Assembly: GCA_963931925.1 (NCBI GenBank)
Contig: OZ007569.1
Coordinates: 28,824,347 to 28,888,346 of the forward strand
DNA from: Onchidella celtica
Taxonomy: Eukaryota; Mollusca; Gastropoda; Systellommatophora; Onchidiidae
Direction: 5' to 3'
DNA length: 64,000 nt
Under the pieces are notes generated by a model. It was given only the letters and a program-made list of their open reading frames with translations. It did not search any database and was not told the origin of the DNA. The position numbers and the translations under genes are program-made. Of this stretch, positions 12,780 to 24,404 are shown one piece after another; position 1 is the first letter of the stretch, and the number at the start of each line of letters is the position of its first letter.

Positions 12780-12960
12780 AGTGGGCGAGGCCTCTCTAAT
12801 AACCTTCACACCTGACTCAAGACAGGTTTACGAACCCGAACTAGCGAGGGAGACTTGTTTTTGTCTCGCCAGTACGCAAAGCTCTACAGTCCATAGCCCA
12901 CACTGAATCCCAGGCAACACAAGCTTGACTCAGCGCACCTGCAGCCTTAAGCCAAAAAGT
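12780..12960. repeat. GACTCA-family dispersed repeat, copy 2
   Basis: Shares cctgactcaagac, cgaactagcgag, gtctcgccagtacgca, agtccatagcccacactga and caagcttgactcag with the block at 24405-24635. It is in the opposite sense to copy 1. Confidence 0.65.
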
Positions 12961-13718
12961 TAACCCAAAAATGGTTACTTGTACAAGACGCAAACAGTCC
13001 TCTAAAAAGCACAACACAACAACGACAAATGTTTAGCTTGCTGTCTTACTACAGCCGTAAAGAAATTTTCTTCTAATGCGTGTGAAACAATAGGGGGAAA
13101 GTTTAATAATAATCTGGTTGGTTTAAATTGCACACTGCAAGTTTCTTTTTTCGCCATTTTTTGTCTTCGCTGCAGCTTTGCGCCTTGCTGCGAGCCCATA
13201 GATTTTTCTGTGTTTTTTAACGATATTTTGTGAATCTGATAATATATTCTGAGCTCTCTGAGATCGTGTTTTCTGCACATGAGGCGAATATTAAAAGATT
13301 ACCACGAGTGTTTATTCACAGCTTTGCTGTCATGGCAACCCTAATGCTGATCGTTTCAAACATTTGTCTTTCATCACCAAGTTTACGACAGCGTAAAATG
13401 ATGTCGTCATACGTCTTTTTAATATTGACATTAAGCAGTGCGGCTAGGGAAATCAACCTTTTCTCTTAACACAACAGAACTGTCATGTCTAAATCATGAA
13501 AATACGTGACCAGCATTTGTTTGGAATGAAGGAAGTTTTTCTTAAGAAATATGTAACCAGTTCAACATGCTCTGTTTCTCGCGGTTCCAGGGCATTAACA
13601 CTGTATGAGCGTTTGGTTTTTTTACACTTAATTCACTTATAGTAATAAAATAATTTAATGCCATATAATTTTCTTTGCTGATACCCCACTAAGAATCATT
13701 GCTATTTTCAATTCACAT
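12961..13718. other. Non-coding spacer
   Basis: AT-rich; short open frames on both strands lack motifs. No host exon recognised. Confidence 0.45.
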
Positions 13719-13981
13719 TTCGCGGGTATAGAGCAAAATTGTTGTATCTCTAGTGATATGAATAATGGGAGCTTACTCGGAAATACCACAATATTGGTCT
13801 CAATGATCGCATTTTTAAGGGAGATACAACAATACTGCTTCTCTGTAAGTTGGAACTGGTTAAAGATAGCGGAATAACGAACAAATTGCAAGAAGCAGTT
13901 TGTCATTATTACAGTTATTGCCATTATGAAACCCAATTCATATCACTGGAGATACAACAATTTTGCTCTATACCCGCGATT
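13719..13981. repeat. Foldback (MITE-like) element, 45-bp arms
   Basis: The left arm (13720-13764) and right arm (13936-13980) are inverted copies with about one mismatch, each carrying the word gagcaaaattgttgtatctc or its complement. The loop is about 170 bp and contains another agatacaacaatac copy. Non-coding; no clear target duplication identified. Confidence 0.8.
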
Positions 13982-13989
13982 TACGAAAA

Positions 13990-14589
13990 ACACAATTTTA
14001 ACTCTCAGCACGTCAGCCTTTTTTGGGCGTTTGCTAGCACAGTGGTTCGCCGAGTCCCAGGCCTCATCCCTTCAATGGCCTTCCCATGTTTCCTCAGTTC
14101 CTCCCCGATCTTGAATTGTCATCTAATCATTTGTTCACCATTTTACCGTCACCGTTCCCCCAAAGCTGTACCAGTAGTGGGTTTTTGGCAACTTTTCAGG
14201 AGAAGCCAAAAAATTGTTTTACTTTAGCACACTTGATTCAGTTAGATGAATTTTTAACAAGTTTGCAATTCGATTATTTTTCGGCTTAGAAGACTTGAAC
14301 CAAGATCAATCGGCGTGGCTTTGAATTTAGTTGAATATACTCGTATACTGAAATCCTTTTTCCGAATTTTGAGTTAGTACAGATATAAGGAACGATGATA
14401 ATTGGTGAAACAATTTATGGAACTTTAATGTCTTCATTGATTGCAATCAAGTGGGAAAAAAGAAATCCTTATTTCACAGGATCATAAAACTTAATATTTC
14501 AGTATTTGAATCAATGGCTCCATTTGTTGCTGGGAAGGCCAAATTTATGCACTGTAGATTCTAGTAAGTGTCAAGCAAAGAAAGAAACT
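13990..14589. other. Non-coding spacer
   Basis: No recognisable coding or repeat signal apart from AT-richness. Confidence 0.4.
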
Positions 14590-14865
14590 GTGGGTAGTAA
14601 AAGGACTACATTTTTTCCCAGAGGGAAGTCAGCCCTTTGGCTAAATAGTTTCGCCAATTCCTCCTCTCAAATTTGAAAATTTTCCCCTGTGAGCCAAATG
14701 CTTGTCGTTTGAGAACCACTGTGCCAGAGGTAGTGATTGTTGGTTCAAAGTGTTATGGAAAATTGACTTTATAAAAAAATTACGCATATTTCATATTAAT
14801 GAAATAGTGTGAGGAAAAACTATCTCTCCTAGAGCCTTCCATAAAATCCATCCTTCCATCCATCC
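14590..14865. repeat. Local duplication, copy 1
   Basis: Matches about 16690-16975: gtgggtagtaaaaggactac, ctcctctcaaatttgaa, gagccaaatgcttgt, gagaaccactgtgc, gattgttggttcaaagtg, gtgaggaaaaactatc. Both copies run into a CATC-rich microsatellite. Non-coding. Confidence 0.85.
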
Positions 14866-14969
14866 GTTCATCCATGCATCCATCCATCCATCTATTCTTC
14901 CATCCATTCATTCACCTACCCATTCCTCCATCCATCCATCCATTTAGTCAGCCAGCCATCCGTCTATCC

Positions 14970-15066
<97 letters not shown>
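14866..15066 (+). repeat. (CATC)n then (CTAT)n microsatellite
   Basis: Imperfect CATC/CATT units merge into about 27 CTAT units. Open frames of Ile-Tyr-Leu-Ser are translation of the repeat. Confidence 0.95.
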
Positions 15067-15069
15067 CCT

Positions 15070-15489
15070 ATGGGTTCTTATTTATAAACTTCACTGTTGA
15101 CACGTTTTAGGGGAATACATTGTTTGTGTTAGATTGACTAGATTTACAGTTATGGTATTCATACATATCGTGACAACAGTATTAAAATGGCCTGGTCATT
15201 CGCAAGATTACTGATCTGGAAGGCACGCTTCTACGGCATCGCCCCTTGCCTGCGTAAAAGTAACATGAATTGGACTAAACCCAGTCTCATGAAACAGTAA
15301 ATTATCATATGCTTAAACGACTTTGACGGGTAAGGAAGCGAAAAGCTATGTGGCGCTCGTAAATAGCTTTGAAAGTTTAAGGATTATACCGTTGTCAACT
15401 ATGTTATAAATCTAAACAATTCTCTACCAAAAAAGAAATTCGGAGGGGCGAGGGGAATGTTAACTAATCAATGTTAGGGTGAATACATT
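15070..15489. other. Non-coding spacer
   Basis: No ORF with recognisable motifs; nothing else seen. Confidence 0.45.
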
Positions 15490-15730
15490 CATTTTGGAAA
15501 ATCAAATCTGAGCTCAGCTCCTTATGGATCAAACCTGACCACATCCCATTATTAGATCAAATCTGTTCATTATTGATAAAAACCTGAACACAGCTTGTCG
15601 CTTTGATCAAACCTGAACATAGCCCATTATTGGATCAAATCTGTTCGTTATTGATAAAAACCTAAATACATCCCATGTTTTGACCAAACCTGAACACAGT
15701 CCATCATTAATCAAATCCAGTCCATGTTTT
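15490..15730. repeat. Degenerate minisatellite
   Basis: The phrases gatcaaacctgaacacagcc, cattattggatcaaatctg and ttattgataaaaacctga alternate at least three times with substitutions, giving a degenerate repeat with a basic unit of about 40 bp and an apparent two-unit higher order. Confidence 0.75.
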
Positions 15731-15789
15731 ACATCAAGCTTGAAGACAAACCAGATCTAATCATAATTATGTTGATAAGTAAATTCTGT

Positions 15790-16460
15790 CCACTTACTGT
15801 ACAACATTCAAACTCTCTATGGCTATCATCACCACAACCATTGTTGCCGTCCTGATGATAAAAATCATCGCCGTCATCATTATCAACATACTTCATCATC
15901 ATCATGATCATCATACATCATCACCGTGCAGAGTGGCAGATATCACGCTCTTTAACAGACGAAATATGGGAAAAACCACAGCAAAACTGTAGGGCTTCAG
16001 CAAGGCTTGAAGCAAAGTCAAAATATAGCACAAAGAAAAGGTTGTATGTAGCAAAATCTTCTCTTTTTCTTTGCCTTTTATAGTATCCTTTCGCTACTAT
16101 TTCTTACCCGAGACTTTTGCTACATACAACTTTTTCTTTTTGCCATATTTTGTCTTTAACAGACGGAATGCAGGAGAGGAGGCAAGTATGATGAATTGCT
16201 ATCACTGTCATCATCATCATCACTGTCATCCTGAACACCATCATCATCATCATCATCAGGCATGATAGTTAACACGCTCTTTGATAGACGAAATGCAGGA
16301 GACGAGGCAGGTATGATGAACTTGCTATCCCTATCATCATCATCGTCATCGCCGTCATCGTCATCATCATCATCATCATCATCACAATCATCCTCCCCAT
16401 CCTCCATCATCATCCTTCATCGACTCCATCATCATCATCTTCATCATCATGCATAGTGTT
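15790..16460. repeat. (ATC)n-rich block with foldback insert
   Basis: Trinucleotide ATC/GTC runs recur with a shared preface (acagacgaaatgcaggag...gtatgatgaa) near 15955, 16160 and 16285, so the unit of preface plus run has been copied. At about 16010-16160 there is a foldback whose arms carry gttgtatgtagcaaaa and its complement, with aaagtcaaaatat / atattttgtctt outside. His-, Ser- or Asp-rich open frames are repeat translation. Confidence 0.8.
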
Positions 16461-16689
16461 AGGCAACATGAGGAGAGGGGATAGGCATGATGAACAAGAA
16501 CTAGATGAAAAGAACACATCAATGAGCAGTTGCAGGAAAAAAAAATTATAAATGACTATGAATTCTAACACCCCATCGTTAAGTATTTGAAAGTAAACAT
16601 AAATCGTCAGCATTCCCGAAAACTGTAGTAACTCAAAAATTCGAAAAATTTATGCACTTTAGTAAGTGTCACAATAGAATGAATATTTT

Positions 16690-16985
16690 TTTTTAATGTG
16701 GGTAGTAAAAGAACTACATTTTTTCCCAGATGGAAGGCAGCCCTCTGGCTAAATACTTTCCCCTGTTCCTCCTCTCAAATTTGAACTTTCTCTCCTGCGA
16801 GCCAAATGCTTGTTGTTTGAGAACCACTGTGCTAGAGGTGGTGATTGTTGGTTCAAAGTGTTATAGAAAATTGACTTCTTTTTAAAAATCTATTTACTCA
16901 TATTTCATATTGATAAAATAAAGTGAGGAAAAACTATCACTCTCCTAGAGCTTTCCATAAAATCCATCCATCCATCCATCCATTG
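16690..16985. repeat. Local duplication, copy 2
   Basis: Second copy of the 14590-14865 block, same orientation, several percent diverged, again ending in CATC units. The copies are about 2.1 kb apart. Confidence 0.85.
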
Positions 16986-17053
16986 CTTTGTATTGTTTGG
17001 GTTTTATTTCTCACGCGGGGCTTTGCAACATACAACCTTTTCTTTTTGCCCAA

Positions 17054-17304
17054 TGTTCAGCTATAGCTTTCTTTGTAAAAACACTACACTGTTCAGCTAT
17101 AGCTTTCTTTGTAAAAACACTACACTGTTCAGCTATAGCTTTCTTTGTAAAAACACTACACTGTTCAGCTATAGCTTTCTTTGTAAAAACACTACACTGT
17201 TCAGCTATAGCTTTCTTTGTAAAAACACTACACTGTTCAGCTATAGCTTTCTTTGTAAAAACACTACACTGTTCAGCTATAGCTTTCTTTGTAAAAACAC
17301 TACG
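17054..17304. repeat. 36-bp tandem repeat, seven copies
   Basis: Seven essentially identical 36-bp units beginning tgttcagctatagctttctt. Because 36 is divisible by 3, three reading frames stay open through the array (on both strands), giving 12-residue peptide repeats. I read these as a by-product. Each unit holds the palindrome agctatagct. Near identity implies recent expansion. Confidence 0.9.
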
Positions 17305-17699
17305 TCCCCCCAATAACAGCTTCTTACAAAATAAATACGATTGACGGCTGAAAAGTTCTGCCTCCTCTGGGATTATTTCAATCACATCCCTGCAAAATCA
17401 GGGCACTTTTCAGATTTTAACCCAAATTTTCAGATTAAACAAACAAACAAAAACTCATTTTATCTGCTAATTTTTCGATGTTGCTAATTTACAAAATGGA
17501 ATGGGACGAAGCGACAGGAAGTTAAAATGTTAAAAGGTACCAGGGTGGTCAAACAACGTGAAGAAATAATTAATTAATACGTGTATAATCACTTTTAACC
17601 TTGTATTCATGAGCTTTTCAAAATTTTGACGCCAACTGGAGTAGCATAGCATTGAACAATCAAGATACAGGTTATAAAAAAGGGGTCGGTACCTCAAAT
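17305..17699. other. Non-coding spacer
   Basis: AT-rich; nothing recognisable. Confidence 0.45.
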
Positions 17700-18075
17700 G
17701 AAGAATTTAGACACGTATTATGTTAAAGTGATGCTTGTTCTTTTCTTTTTCTTTTTCTTTTTTATCCTCTGTTGCCGTTGAGCGTCGAGGGGGGGAGATG
17801 CAGTTGTTTATGCTAGGCAACTCTGCCGCTCTCTCAACTGAGATGTTGTTGTTTCTCAGGGTTCCTTTGACTCCTTCAATCCACCCTGTGCGTGGTCTGC
17901 CTTTTCCTTTGTAGCCTGAGAACTTGGTGTTGAAGGCTCTCGAGGCTGGTTGACAGGTGGCATTCGTGACAGGTGGCCAAACCATTTAAGTCGATGTTTT
18001 TCTATGAAATGCAGGCAGGATTCTGTGCCAACAGCTGCTCTTACAACTTCATTTCTTTGCCTGTCTCTTCTATGA
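17700..18075 (-). pseudogene. LINE ORF2 C-terminal fragment
   Basis: From about 18070 leftward the translation gives RQRNEVVRAAV, then FIEKHRLKWFGHLSRMP, and after a frameshift YKGKGRPRTGWIEGVKGTL with ISVERAAEL. This is the HRLKWFGH...GRPR..W region found downstream of RT in RTE-like and related LINEs. It ends in an A-rich tail (units of aaaaag, about 17735-17765). 5'-truncated; catalytic domains absent. Confidence 0.7.
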
Positions 18076-18610
18076 CATAAAATAGGAAAAAATCCGAATT
18101 ATTTTGGTAATACCTGTATTGTGGACTATTGATAAATCAGTAATTTAAATAATAATATATGCTTTTTCGGAGCTATTTTCTTTCCCCGAAAACACATTTG
18201 ATGACTGGACTGGCCATTGGAGAATCAGCCAACTTAGTAGCAGGCATCCTTCAGTCTCGGAAGACTATGGAGTTGCGCACTGGGTGTTTTTTCTGGTACA
18301 GCATCTGGTGTGGCAGGCCAGTCCGATGCGGGAATGGCAGTCTCTGTAGCAGAGGGCACAGATGAAGTCTGACGCTGATCTGACTGCCGGGGCTGCAGCT
18401 TTTATATATAACTTAAATATACTGAAGGTATCTTCAGTGCTTTTCCTTTTTCATAATTTCCAAACACAGGCTTGATAACTAAATTGACTCTAGACGAATC
18501 GGCAATTCAAGAATACATTAAATGTATCTCAGAGATATTTTCTCTCTCTATTTTCTAAACACAGAGTTGATAACTAAACTGTCACTTAGTGAATCAGCAA
18601 TTTAAATGTA
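18076..18610. other. Non-coding spacer
   Basis: Contains partly duplicated words (ctttttcggagctattttct, gaatcagcaatttaa) near 18160-18600 that suggest an old internal duplication; no gene seen. Confidence 0.4.
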
Positions 18611-18619
18611 AATTTCTTT

Positions 18620-18993
18620 GTGTTCAGGTCTTTATTTCGGGAGGTTTCGCTGCCCTTGGCATTTCCGCCTCACTTTTCTTGTTTATATTTTTTCTTAATG
18701 TGGTAGCGGATTCGTTTTTTAGAATTTTGCCCGGATCTTGTTCGGCCTGCTCTTCTCGATTTCCCACTGCCAAGGTATCTTTAACGAAAATGTGCACACG
18801 GGCCCTCCGAGGTTTTCGTCCTTACTGAGAAGACTAGGTGCTCGATCCTACCTACCATAGGATCAGGGATAGGAATTTTTTTCCCAGGAAAAAAAAATCC
18901 CAACATGCCTGCACCCACTGGGGATCAAACCCGGTACCTTCGGCATGAGAAGCGAGCATCTTGCCTCTGGACCACCGCGCCGTGTGACCACCG
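18620..18993 (-). mobile_element. tRNA-derived SINE, copy 3, full length, tail B
   Basis: The most complete copy. On the minus strand the head has an A-box-like gtggtccagaggcaag and a B-box-like gggtttgatcccc, followed by the conserved core and tail B ending gaaataaagacctgaa. Flanking words aatttctttg (left) and aattttctttg (right) may be a slightly altered target duplication. Confidence 0.85.
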
Positions 18994-19459
18994 TAATTTT
19001 CTTTGCATATTCAGAGAATTTTTTTCTTTGTCTATTTTCCTCTCTTGTTAGATTTTTGATTTCACTTTTATTTGAGCTTATTTATAACACTCGGAAAGCT
19101 GAAACCTAATCCAAAGTAAGATAATGCAAAACTCGTGAATTAAAGGCCGACGCAGCGTTAAGCCCAAACTTAATAAAATCTCTTGCTAGGTCGTATTATT
19201 TTGTCCTAGACTAGATGAGTCTAGGTAGAGATAGAATGGACGAGCTTGAGGTCGAGCGATACAATCAGGAGGTCAGAAAACCGAGAGGATTGGAGGATGC
19301 TGGTTGCCAGATCACCTGTGGCGCCCCAAACGGTCCACAAGACTAAGGGATAGATAGATAGAGAGAGAGAGGGATGAGTGTGTTGTAGATTACTTCTCTA
19401 CGTCATTTTTTTTTCTTTTCATACTGTTCATTTTCAGGAACTGATAATTTTTGGCAGTG
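18994..19459. other. Non-coding spacer
   Basis: AT-rich then mixed composition; no ORF of note. A short GA run near 19360 precedes unique sequence. Confidence 0.4.
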
Positions 19460-19650
19460 TTTCTGGCCGCTTGGTTAAGGCTTAAGGCACACTGAGCACA
19501 GTCTCTTTTGCCAAAGTTTTGTGGACTATGGTGCGAAACAGGACCTCGCCCAATAAGTGTCATTGACACAAAAGTCTTGACTCAGTAGCTGACACGAAAG
19601 AAGTTCAAGCCTGGTGCAAAACAAGACTTGACGCAGTGCGCTGTCAGTCT
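19460..19650. repeat. GACTCA-family dispersed repeat, copy 3
   Basis: Contains aaggcacactgagcacagtc, ttttgtggactatgg, gacctcgccca, cttgactcag and aaaacaagacttgacgcagt, matching the family in the same sense as copy 1. Confidence 0.6.
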
Positions 19651-19721
19651 TATTACACCCAGAGTCGTCATCTGCGTGAGACCCGTAGAGCAAATGTTGC
19701 ACCTTTCATCCTCTGTGCATA

Positions 19722-20175
19722 CGGCATCCCTCTCTCTTTTTCTCTCTCTCCCCTTTCTGCCCCCACCCCCATCTTTCTCCCCTCTCTCTTTCTCTCTCTC
19801 TCCCTCTCTGTCCCCCTTTTTCTCTCCCTCCATGTCTGTCCCCGTCTATATTTATCTTTCTCTTTCCTCTTTGTCCCCCCTCTATCTCTTTCTCTCTCCC
19901 CCTCTCGTTCTCTCTTTCCCTCTATCTCTTTCTCCCTCTCTCAGTCTCCCACCTCTATCTCTTTCTCTCGGCCTCCTGTCCCCCTCTCTCTTTCTCTCTC
20001 TCTCTCTCTCTCTGTCCCCCTCGTTCTCTCCCTCCGTGTCTGTCCCCGTCTATTATTTAGCTTTCTCTCCTCTCCCTCTCTGTCCCCTATCTCTATCTCT
20101 CTTTCCGAATCTCTCTCCATCTCTTCCCCCGCCCCCCCCCCACCCATCTCTCTCTCTCTCTCTCTCTCTTCCTCC
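19722..20175. repeat. Pyrimidine tract, (CT)n-rich
   Basis: About 450 bp of ctctct/ccctct almost without purines on the plus strand. The long serine/leucine/proline frames here are translation of this tract. Confidence 0.9.
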
Positions 20176-20313
20176 TTTCGCGTTTTTCCGTTTTCCTAAT
20201 CGCTGTCTTATATTATCGTATCAAATAAAATATCTCAACATTTCAGATATCAACTAACTCGCATGGTGACCAAAATTCTCATCAGTCGTCAAAGCGATTA
20301 TCTACTACTACTA

Positions 20314-23300
20314 CTATTTCCTGTTGCACCCACTGGTGCTTAGGGCAGCAACAAAGGATCTCCAGCCCTGTCTGTCCTGGGCCATCTTTGCGAGAGTTCC
20401 CCATGAGTGATTGAAGGATTTCATCTCTGCCTCGATTGTTCTCCGCCAGGTTGCCTTGGGTCTGCCTCGCTTGCGCCGTCCCTCCGGTGTCCACTGAAGT
20501 GCTGTTTTGGTTATAGAATTTGCTTCCTTTCGCAGCACGTGTCCAAGCCATCTCCATCGTCTCTTCGTGATGATGTTGGCTATTTCTTCTTGCTTGCATC
20601 GCCTTAGTAGTTCCTGATTAGAAATCTTGTTTGGCCAAAAGATGCGGAGAATCCTACGAAGACATGTGGTGTGGAAGGAAGACAACTTGGCGAGGTCACC
20701 TTCTGTCATTCGCCAACACTCTGATCCATACAGGAGTGTAGATAGGACACAGCTTTGGTACAGTCTGATCTTGGTGTTGATGCCGTATTGTGTCGATTTC
20801 CAGATGTTGCTCATACTTTGAAAGACAGCCCTTGCATTTCCCAGCCTACTTTGGATGTCCTCCTTTGTGCCACCCTCTGGTCTGATAATGCTACCAAGGT
20901 ATTTAAATTTGTCCGTCGTGGTGAGGTTCTTGTTTTGAGGTCTTTATTTTAGGAGGTTCGCTGCCCTTGGCATTTACACCTCACTTTACTTGTTTTATTA
21001 TTTCTTGTTCTGGCGGGGGGGGGGGGGGGGGGGAGGAGATAATGATAATTTTTAATCTATTAATTTCAATTTTGCCCGGGCAGCGGCCTTTCGGCCTGCT
21101 CTTTACGATTTCCAACTGCCAAGGTATCTTTAACGTGCGCAACGTGCACACGGGCCCTCCGAATTTTTTCGTCCTTATCCGAGAAGACTAGGTACTCGAT
21201 CCTACCCCCCAATAGGACCAGGGACTTGAAAATATGAGAAAAATATGAGGTTCTTGTCATCTACTTGCACTGGTGCTGGAGTGTCTACATTTAGGGTCAT
21301 AATCTCTGTCTTCTTCTGGCTAATCCGAAGGCCTACTTTGCATCCAAAATTATGTAGTCTCTGCGTCTTATCTTGCATGTGTTGGTGACTATGTGACAAT
21401 AGCGCAAGGTCATCCGCAAAGTCCAAATCCTCTAGGTTGTCGAAGAGTGTCCATCTGATGCCTCTTGGTGCATCCTCTGTAGTTTTTCCGCATAATCCAG
21501 TCGATTACGAGGTTAAACAAAATTGTTGACATCACACATCCTTGCCGTACACCAGTTTTCACTTCAAAGGATGCATCACTGTTTCCGACACTGCAACTGA
21601 AGTTCTTGTAAAAGCTTTTGATGAGTTCAACAAGCTTGCTGGGAATCCCATAGTGCCGAAGAATGCGCCATATACTCTCTCTGTGGATGCTGTCGAAGGC
21701 CTTTTCGAAGTCAACGAAGTTCACATAGAGCTGCCTTTGCCATTCTGAACACTGTTCTATGATGTTTCGGAGTGTGAAGATCTGGTCAATGCATCCTTTC
21801 CCCTTTCGGAATCCGGCCTGTTCCTTTCTCAGTGTCTTGTCCACAGCATCTGACATACGTTGCACAATGATCTTGGCAAGGATTTTGCTGGGTATAGAAA
21901 GGAGAGTGATACCACGCCAGTTGTTGCAATCGCTGAGTGCTCCTTTCTTGGGTATTTTCACTATTCTGCCTTCATTCCAGCTCTTTGGTACTGCTTCTGC
22001 TTCCCAGATAGCTGTGAACAGTGGCTGAAGGATGGTGGCTGACTGATCCGGATCTGCTTTGAACAGTTCTGCAGTCAAGTTGTCTTTTCCTGGGGCTTTG
22101 CTGTTTTTTAGGCTCTTTATTGCTGCCACTATCTCTTCTTTCTTTGGTGGATCTATGTTGATGTCAAGGTCTTCAGCAGCATCTTGTATTATTATTCTAT
22201 CTTCAGGTGGTGGCCGGTTTAGTAATTCCTGAAAGTGCTCTGTCCAGCGTGTATCCTGTTCTCGTTCTGTAGTCAGTAGTTTCCCATTCTTGTCTTTGAT
22301 TGGAACACTTGGTCTTCCACCGTACTTGCCACAAATGCGCTTAGTGATCTTGTGGAGCTTACCCTGTTCTCCTCTTGCTGCTGCCTCCTCCGCATCTGCC
22401 TCTAGCTGTTCCATGGCTTCTCGTTTATCTTTCTTTACTAGTCTCTTCACTTTCTTATTTAACTCTGTGTAGCTATGCTGGTACCTCTCTTTCAGCCTTT
22501 CCGATTTCACTTGTAGGAGTTTCTTTTTCATGACTTTCCTCTCCTCGATCACATCCCATGTTCTTTGTTGGATCCACTCCTTGCTTTTCCCTTTCTCATT
22601 AAATCCAAGGCAGGCTACACTGCTCTCTGTGTACACTGTAGTTACTCTTTTCCACTCTGAATCGATTCCTCTTTCTTTAGGGTTGTTCTTATCAGACTCT
22701 CGTAGAGCCTGGAATCGGTTCTTGACTTGTATGTTGAAGGCATTTCTAACACTTGCATCTCTCAGTTTCTGAATATTAAGGTGTCTTTGCTTTGATGTCT
22801 TGATTCCGGTCTTGTTCAGTTTAATTTTGATAAGTGCTGCCACTAGATGGTGGTCGCTGGCTACGTCAGCTCCTCTTTTCACTTTCACATCTAGAAGGGA
22901 TCGTCTCCACATACAGTTGATCATCAAATGGTCTATTTGGTTCTTGTCTCTTCCATTTGGAGAATTCCATGTGAGTTTGTGAATTTCTCTGTGTGTGAAA
23001 AGGGTCCCTCCGATGACTAAGTTGTTCAAGGCACAAAAATCCACAAGCCTTTCTCCATTGTCATTCCTTGTTCCAGTTCCATGTTTTCCCATTACTCTTT
23101 CATAATTTATATCATCTTTACCTACCTTAGCATTGAGGTCTCCCATGACAATGATGAGATCATGCCGTGGCGTCATGTCCATTTCCCCCTGGAGTTGTTC
23201 ATAAAAGTCGTCTTTGTCTGTGTTGTCGTTTTCGTTGGTTGGTGCATAACATTGGATGACAGTGATGTTTGTGTGTCGTCCTTTCATCCTCATCCTCATC

Positions 23301-23740
23301 AGCCTGCTATTGACTGGTTTCCACTCCAACAAGCATTTGTCCAGTCCTTTCTTTAGGATGATGGCTACTCCTTCATGATGTTGGTCATCCTCTCTTCCAG
23401 AGTAGAGAACGGTTTCTCCAGTGGATGTTTTGATCCTTCCAGATCCAGTCCATCTGCTCTCACTTACACCCAGGATGTGTAGGTTGTAGCGCCTCATCTC
23501 TGATGTTACTTGTGCTAACTTACCCGATTCATACATTGTTCTAACATTCCAGTATCCAATCCTGGTCTTGGTTTTGGCGGTGTTCAGTTCCTCCTTCATC
23601 CTGCTAGCAGTTTCCTTTCGGCTTTCACTACTTGCATTCATACGAGTCGCGAGGTACTCAGAAGGTCCATCACATCCAGAACGTTGGTTTTTCCATGTTG
23701 CTGTTTCCGTAACGATTTTTGTTTCTCCAAGTAAGGTCAC
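20314..23740 (-). pseudogene. RTE-like LINE ORF: endonuclease plus reverse transcriptase
   Basis: Encodes the retrotransposition protein. From Met at 23740: an exonuclease-endonuclease-phosphatase domain at about residues 57-300 (RIGYWNVRTM, SESRWTGSG, VMGDLNAKVG, NQIDHLMIN, ASDHHLVAA), a basic linker, then RT (APGKDNLTAELFK, WRGITLLSIPSKILAKI, EQAGFRKGKGC, FVDFEKAFDSI, GVRQGCVMS, then FADDLALLSH in the shifted frame). The C-terminal region after the SINE insertion (about 20921-20314) has YGSECWRM, RRWRWLGHVLRKE and KRGRPKATWRR. Lesions: one extra base in the run at 21483-21487 just before FADD, and the SINE splitting DDKNL from TTTDKFKYLG. Database entries called 'craniofacial development protein 2' often resemble this endonuclease domain; that is from memory. 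Confidence 0.9.
20934..21245 (-). mobile_element. SINE copy 4, 5'-truncated, nested in the RTE
   Basis: Flanked by the exact 12-bp direct repeat tgaggttcttgt (20922-20933 and 21246-21257). It lacks the tRNA-like head but keeps the conserved core and tail B (ending aaataaagacctcaaa in SINE sense). Truncation at the 5' end plus target duplication fits target-primed reverse transcription by a LINE. A poly(G) run lies at 21015-21033. It is younger than the RTE copy it interrupts. Confidence 0.9.
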
Positions 23741-24099
23741 CCCAACAAGGATTTCAGGGTAGGGTTGTTAGCCCTACGCCCAACCCCCGAACCTGGAGGG
23801 CCGGTCTGTTCAATCTTGTCTGGTCCTTCCCCCATGACCTGTCCAGCTTGCTTAAAGCTATCAGGGGCACGAGGCCTCCGCTGGCTTAGCTCCTGGGATC
23901 ACTGGGACACGCAAGCCACTCCTCCACGTCAAGGCATGAACAATTGGAGCAGAAAGCGATTATCAGGTGCAGGAAATGACAAGCTCTGCAGCATTCTAAA
24001 GAAACTTCTACAAGTTAATGTTCCTACGCCTACATGTTGGCAAAAATCAGCAACAGGTTGTACTTTTATAGCAAGATTCTATTGTCCAAGGCAAAACTC

Positions 24100-24385
24100 A
24101 CAGAGAGAGAGAGAGAGAGAGAGGCGGAAGAGAGAGAGACAGAAGGAAAAAGAGAGAGAGAGAAAGAGAGAGAGGAGGGAGAAAGAAAGAGAGAGAGGGG
24201 GGACAGAGAGAGAAAGAAAGAAAGAAAGAAAGAAAAAGAGCGAGAGGGTAGAGAAAGAGAAAGAGAGAAAGAAAGAAAGAGCTGGGGAAAGAGAGAGGGA
24301 GAGGGAGAGTGGGGGGGGGGGGGGGGGAGAAAGAAAGAGAGAGAAGGGGGAGAGAGAGAGAGAAAGAGAGAGATAGAGAAACCAA
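24100..24385. repeat. Purine (GA)n tract
   Basis: Nearly 290 bp of GA/GAAA/GGGA, with a poly(G) run at 24310-24327. Arg/Glu- or Ser/Leu-rich frames over it are not genes. Confidence 0.9.
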
Positions 24386-24404
24386 AATACCCTTGAAGAC
24401 TAAG

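Larger units (their letters stand above)
20303..23952 (-). mobile_element. Near full-length RTE-like LINE with 12-bp target duplication
   Basis: The 12-bp word aaagcgattatc flanks the element exactly on both sides (20291-20302 and 23953-23964). In element sense it starts ctgctccaattg, has a short 5' leader (to 23741), one long ORF, and ends in a tag-repeat tail (20303-20315). About 3.65 kb including a 312-bp SINE insertion with its own 12-bp duplication. One single-base frameshift is the only other lesion I see, so this is a young copy. Confidence 0.9.

Noticed and set aside
17054..17304. CRISPR-like array of 36-bp repeats
   Set aside because: There are no unique spacers between units and no cas genes; this is a plain tandem repeat in a eukaryotic genome.
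19628..20257. 209-residue Ser/Leu/Pro-rich frame
   Set aside because: It is a translation of a (CT)n tract; overlapping frames are equally open and none has a domain.
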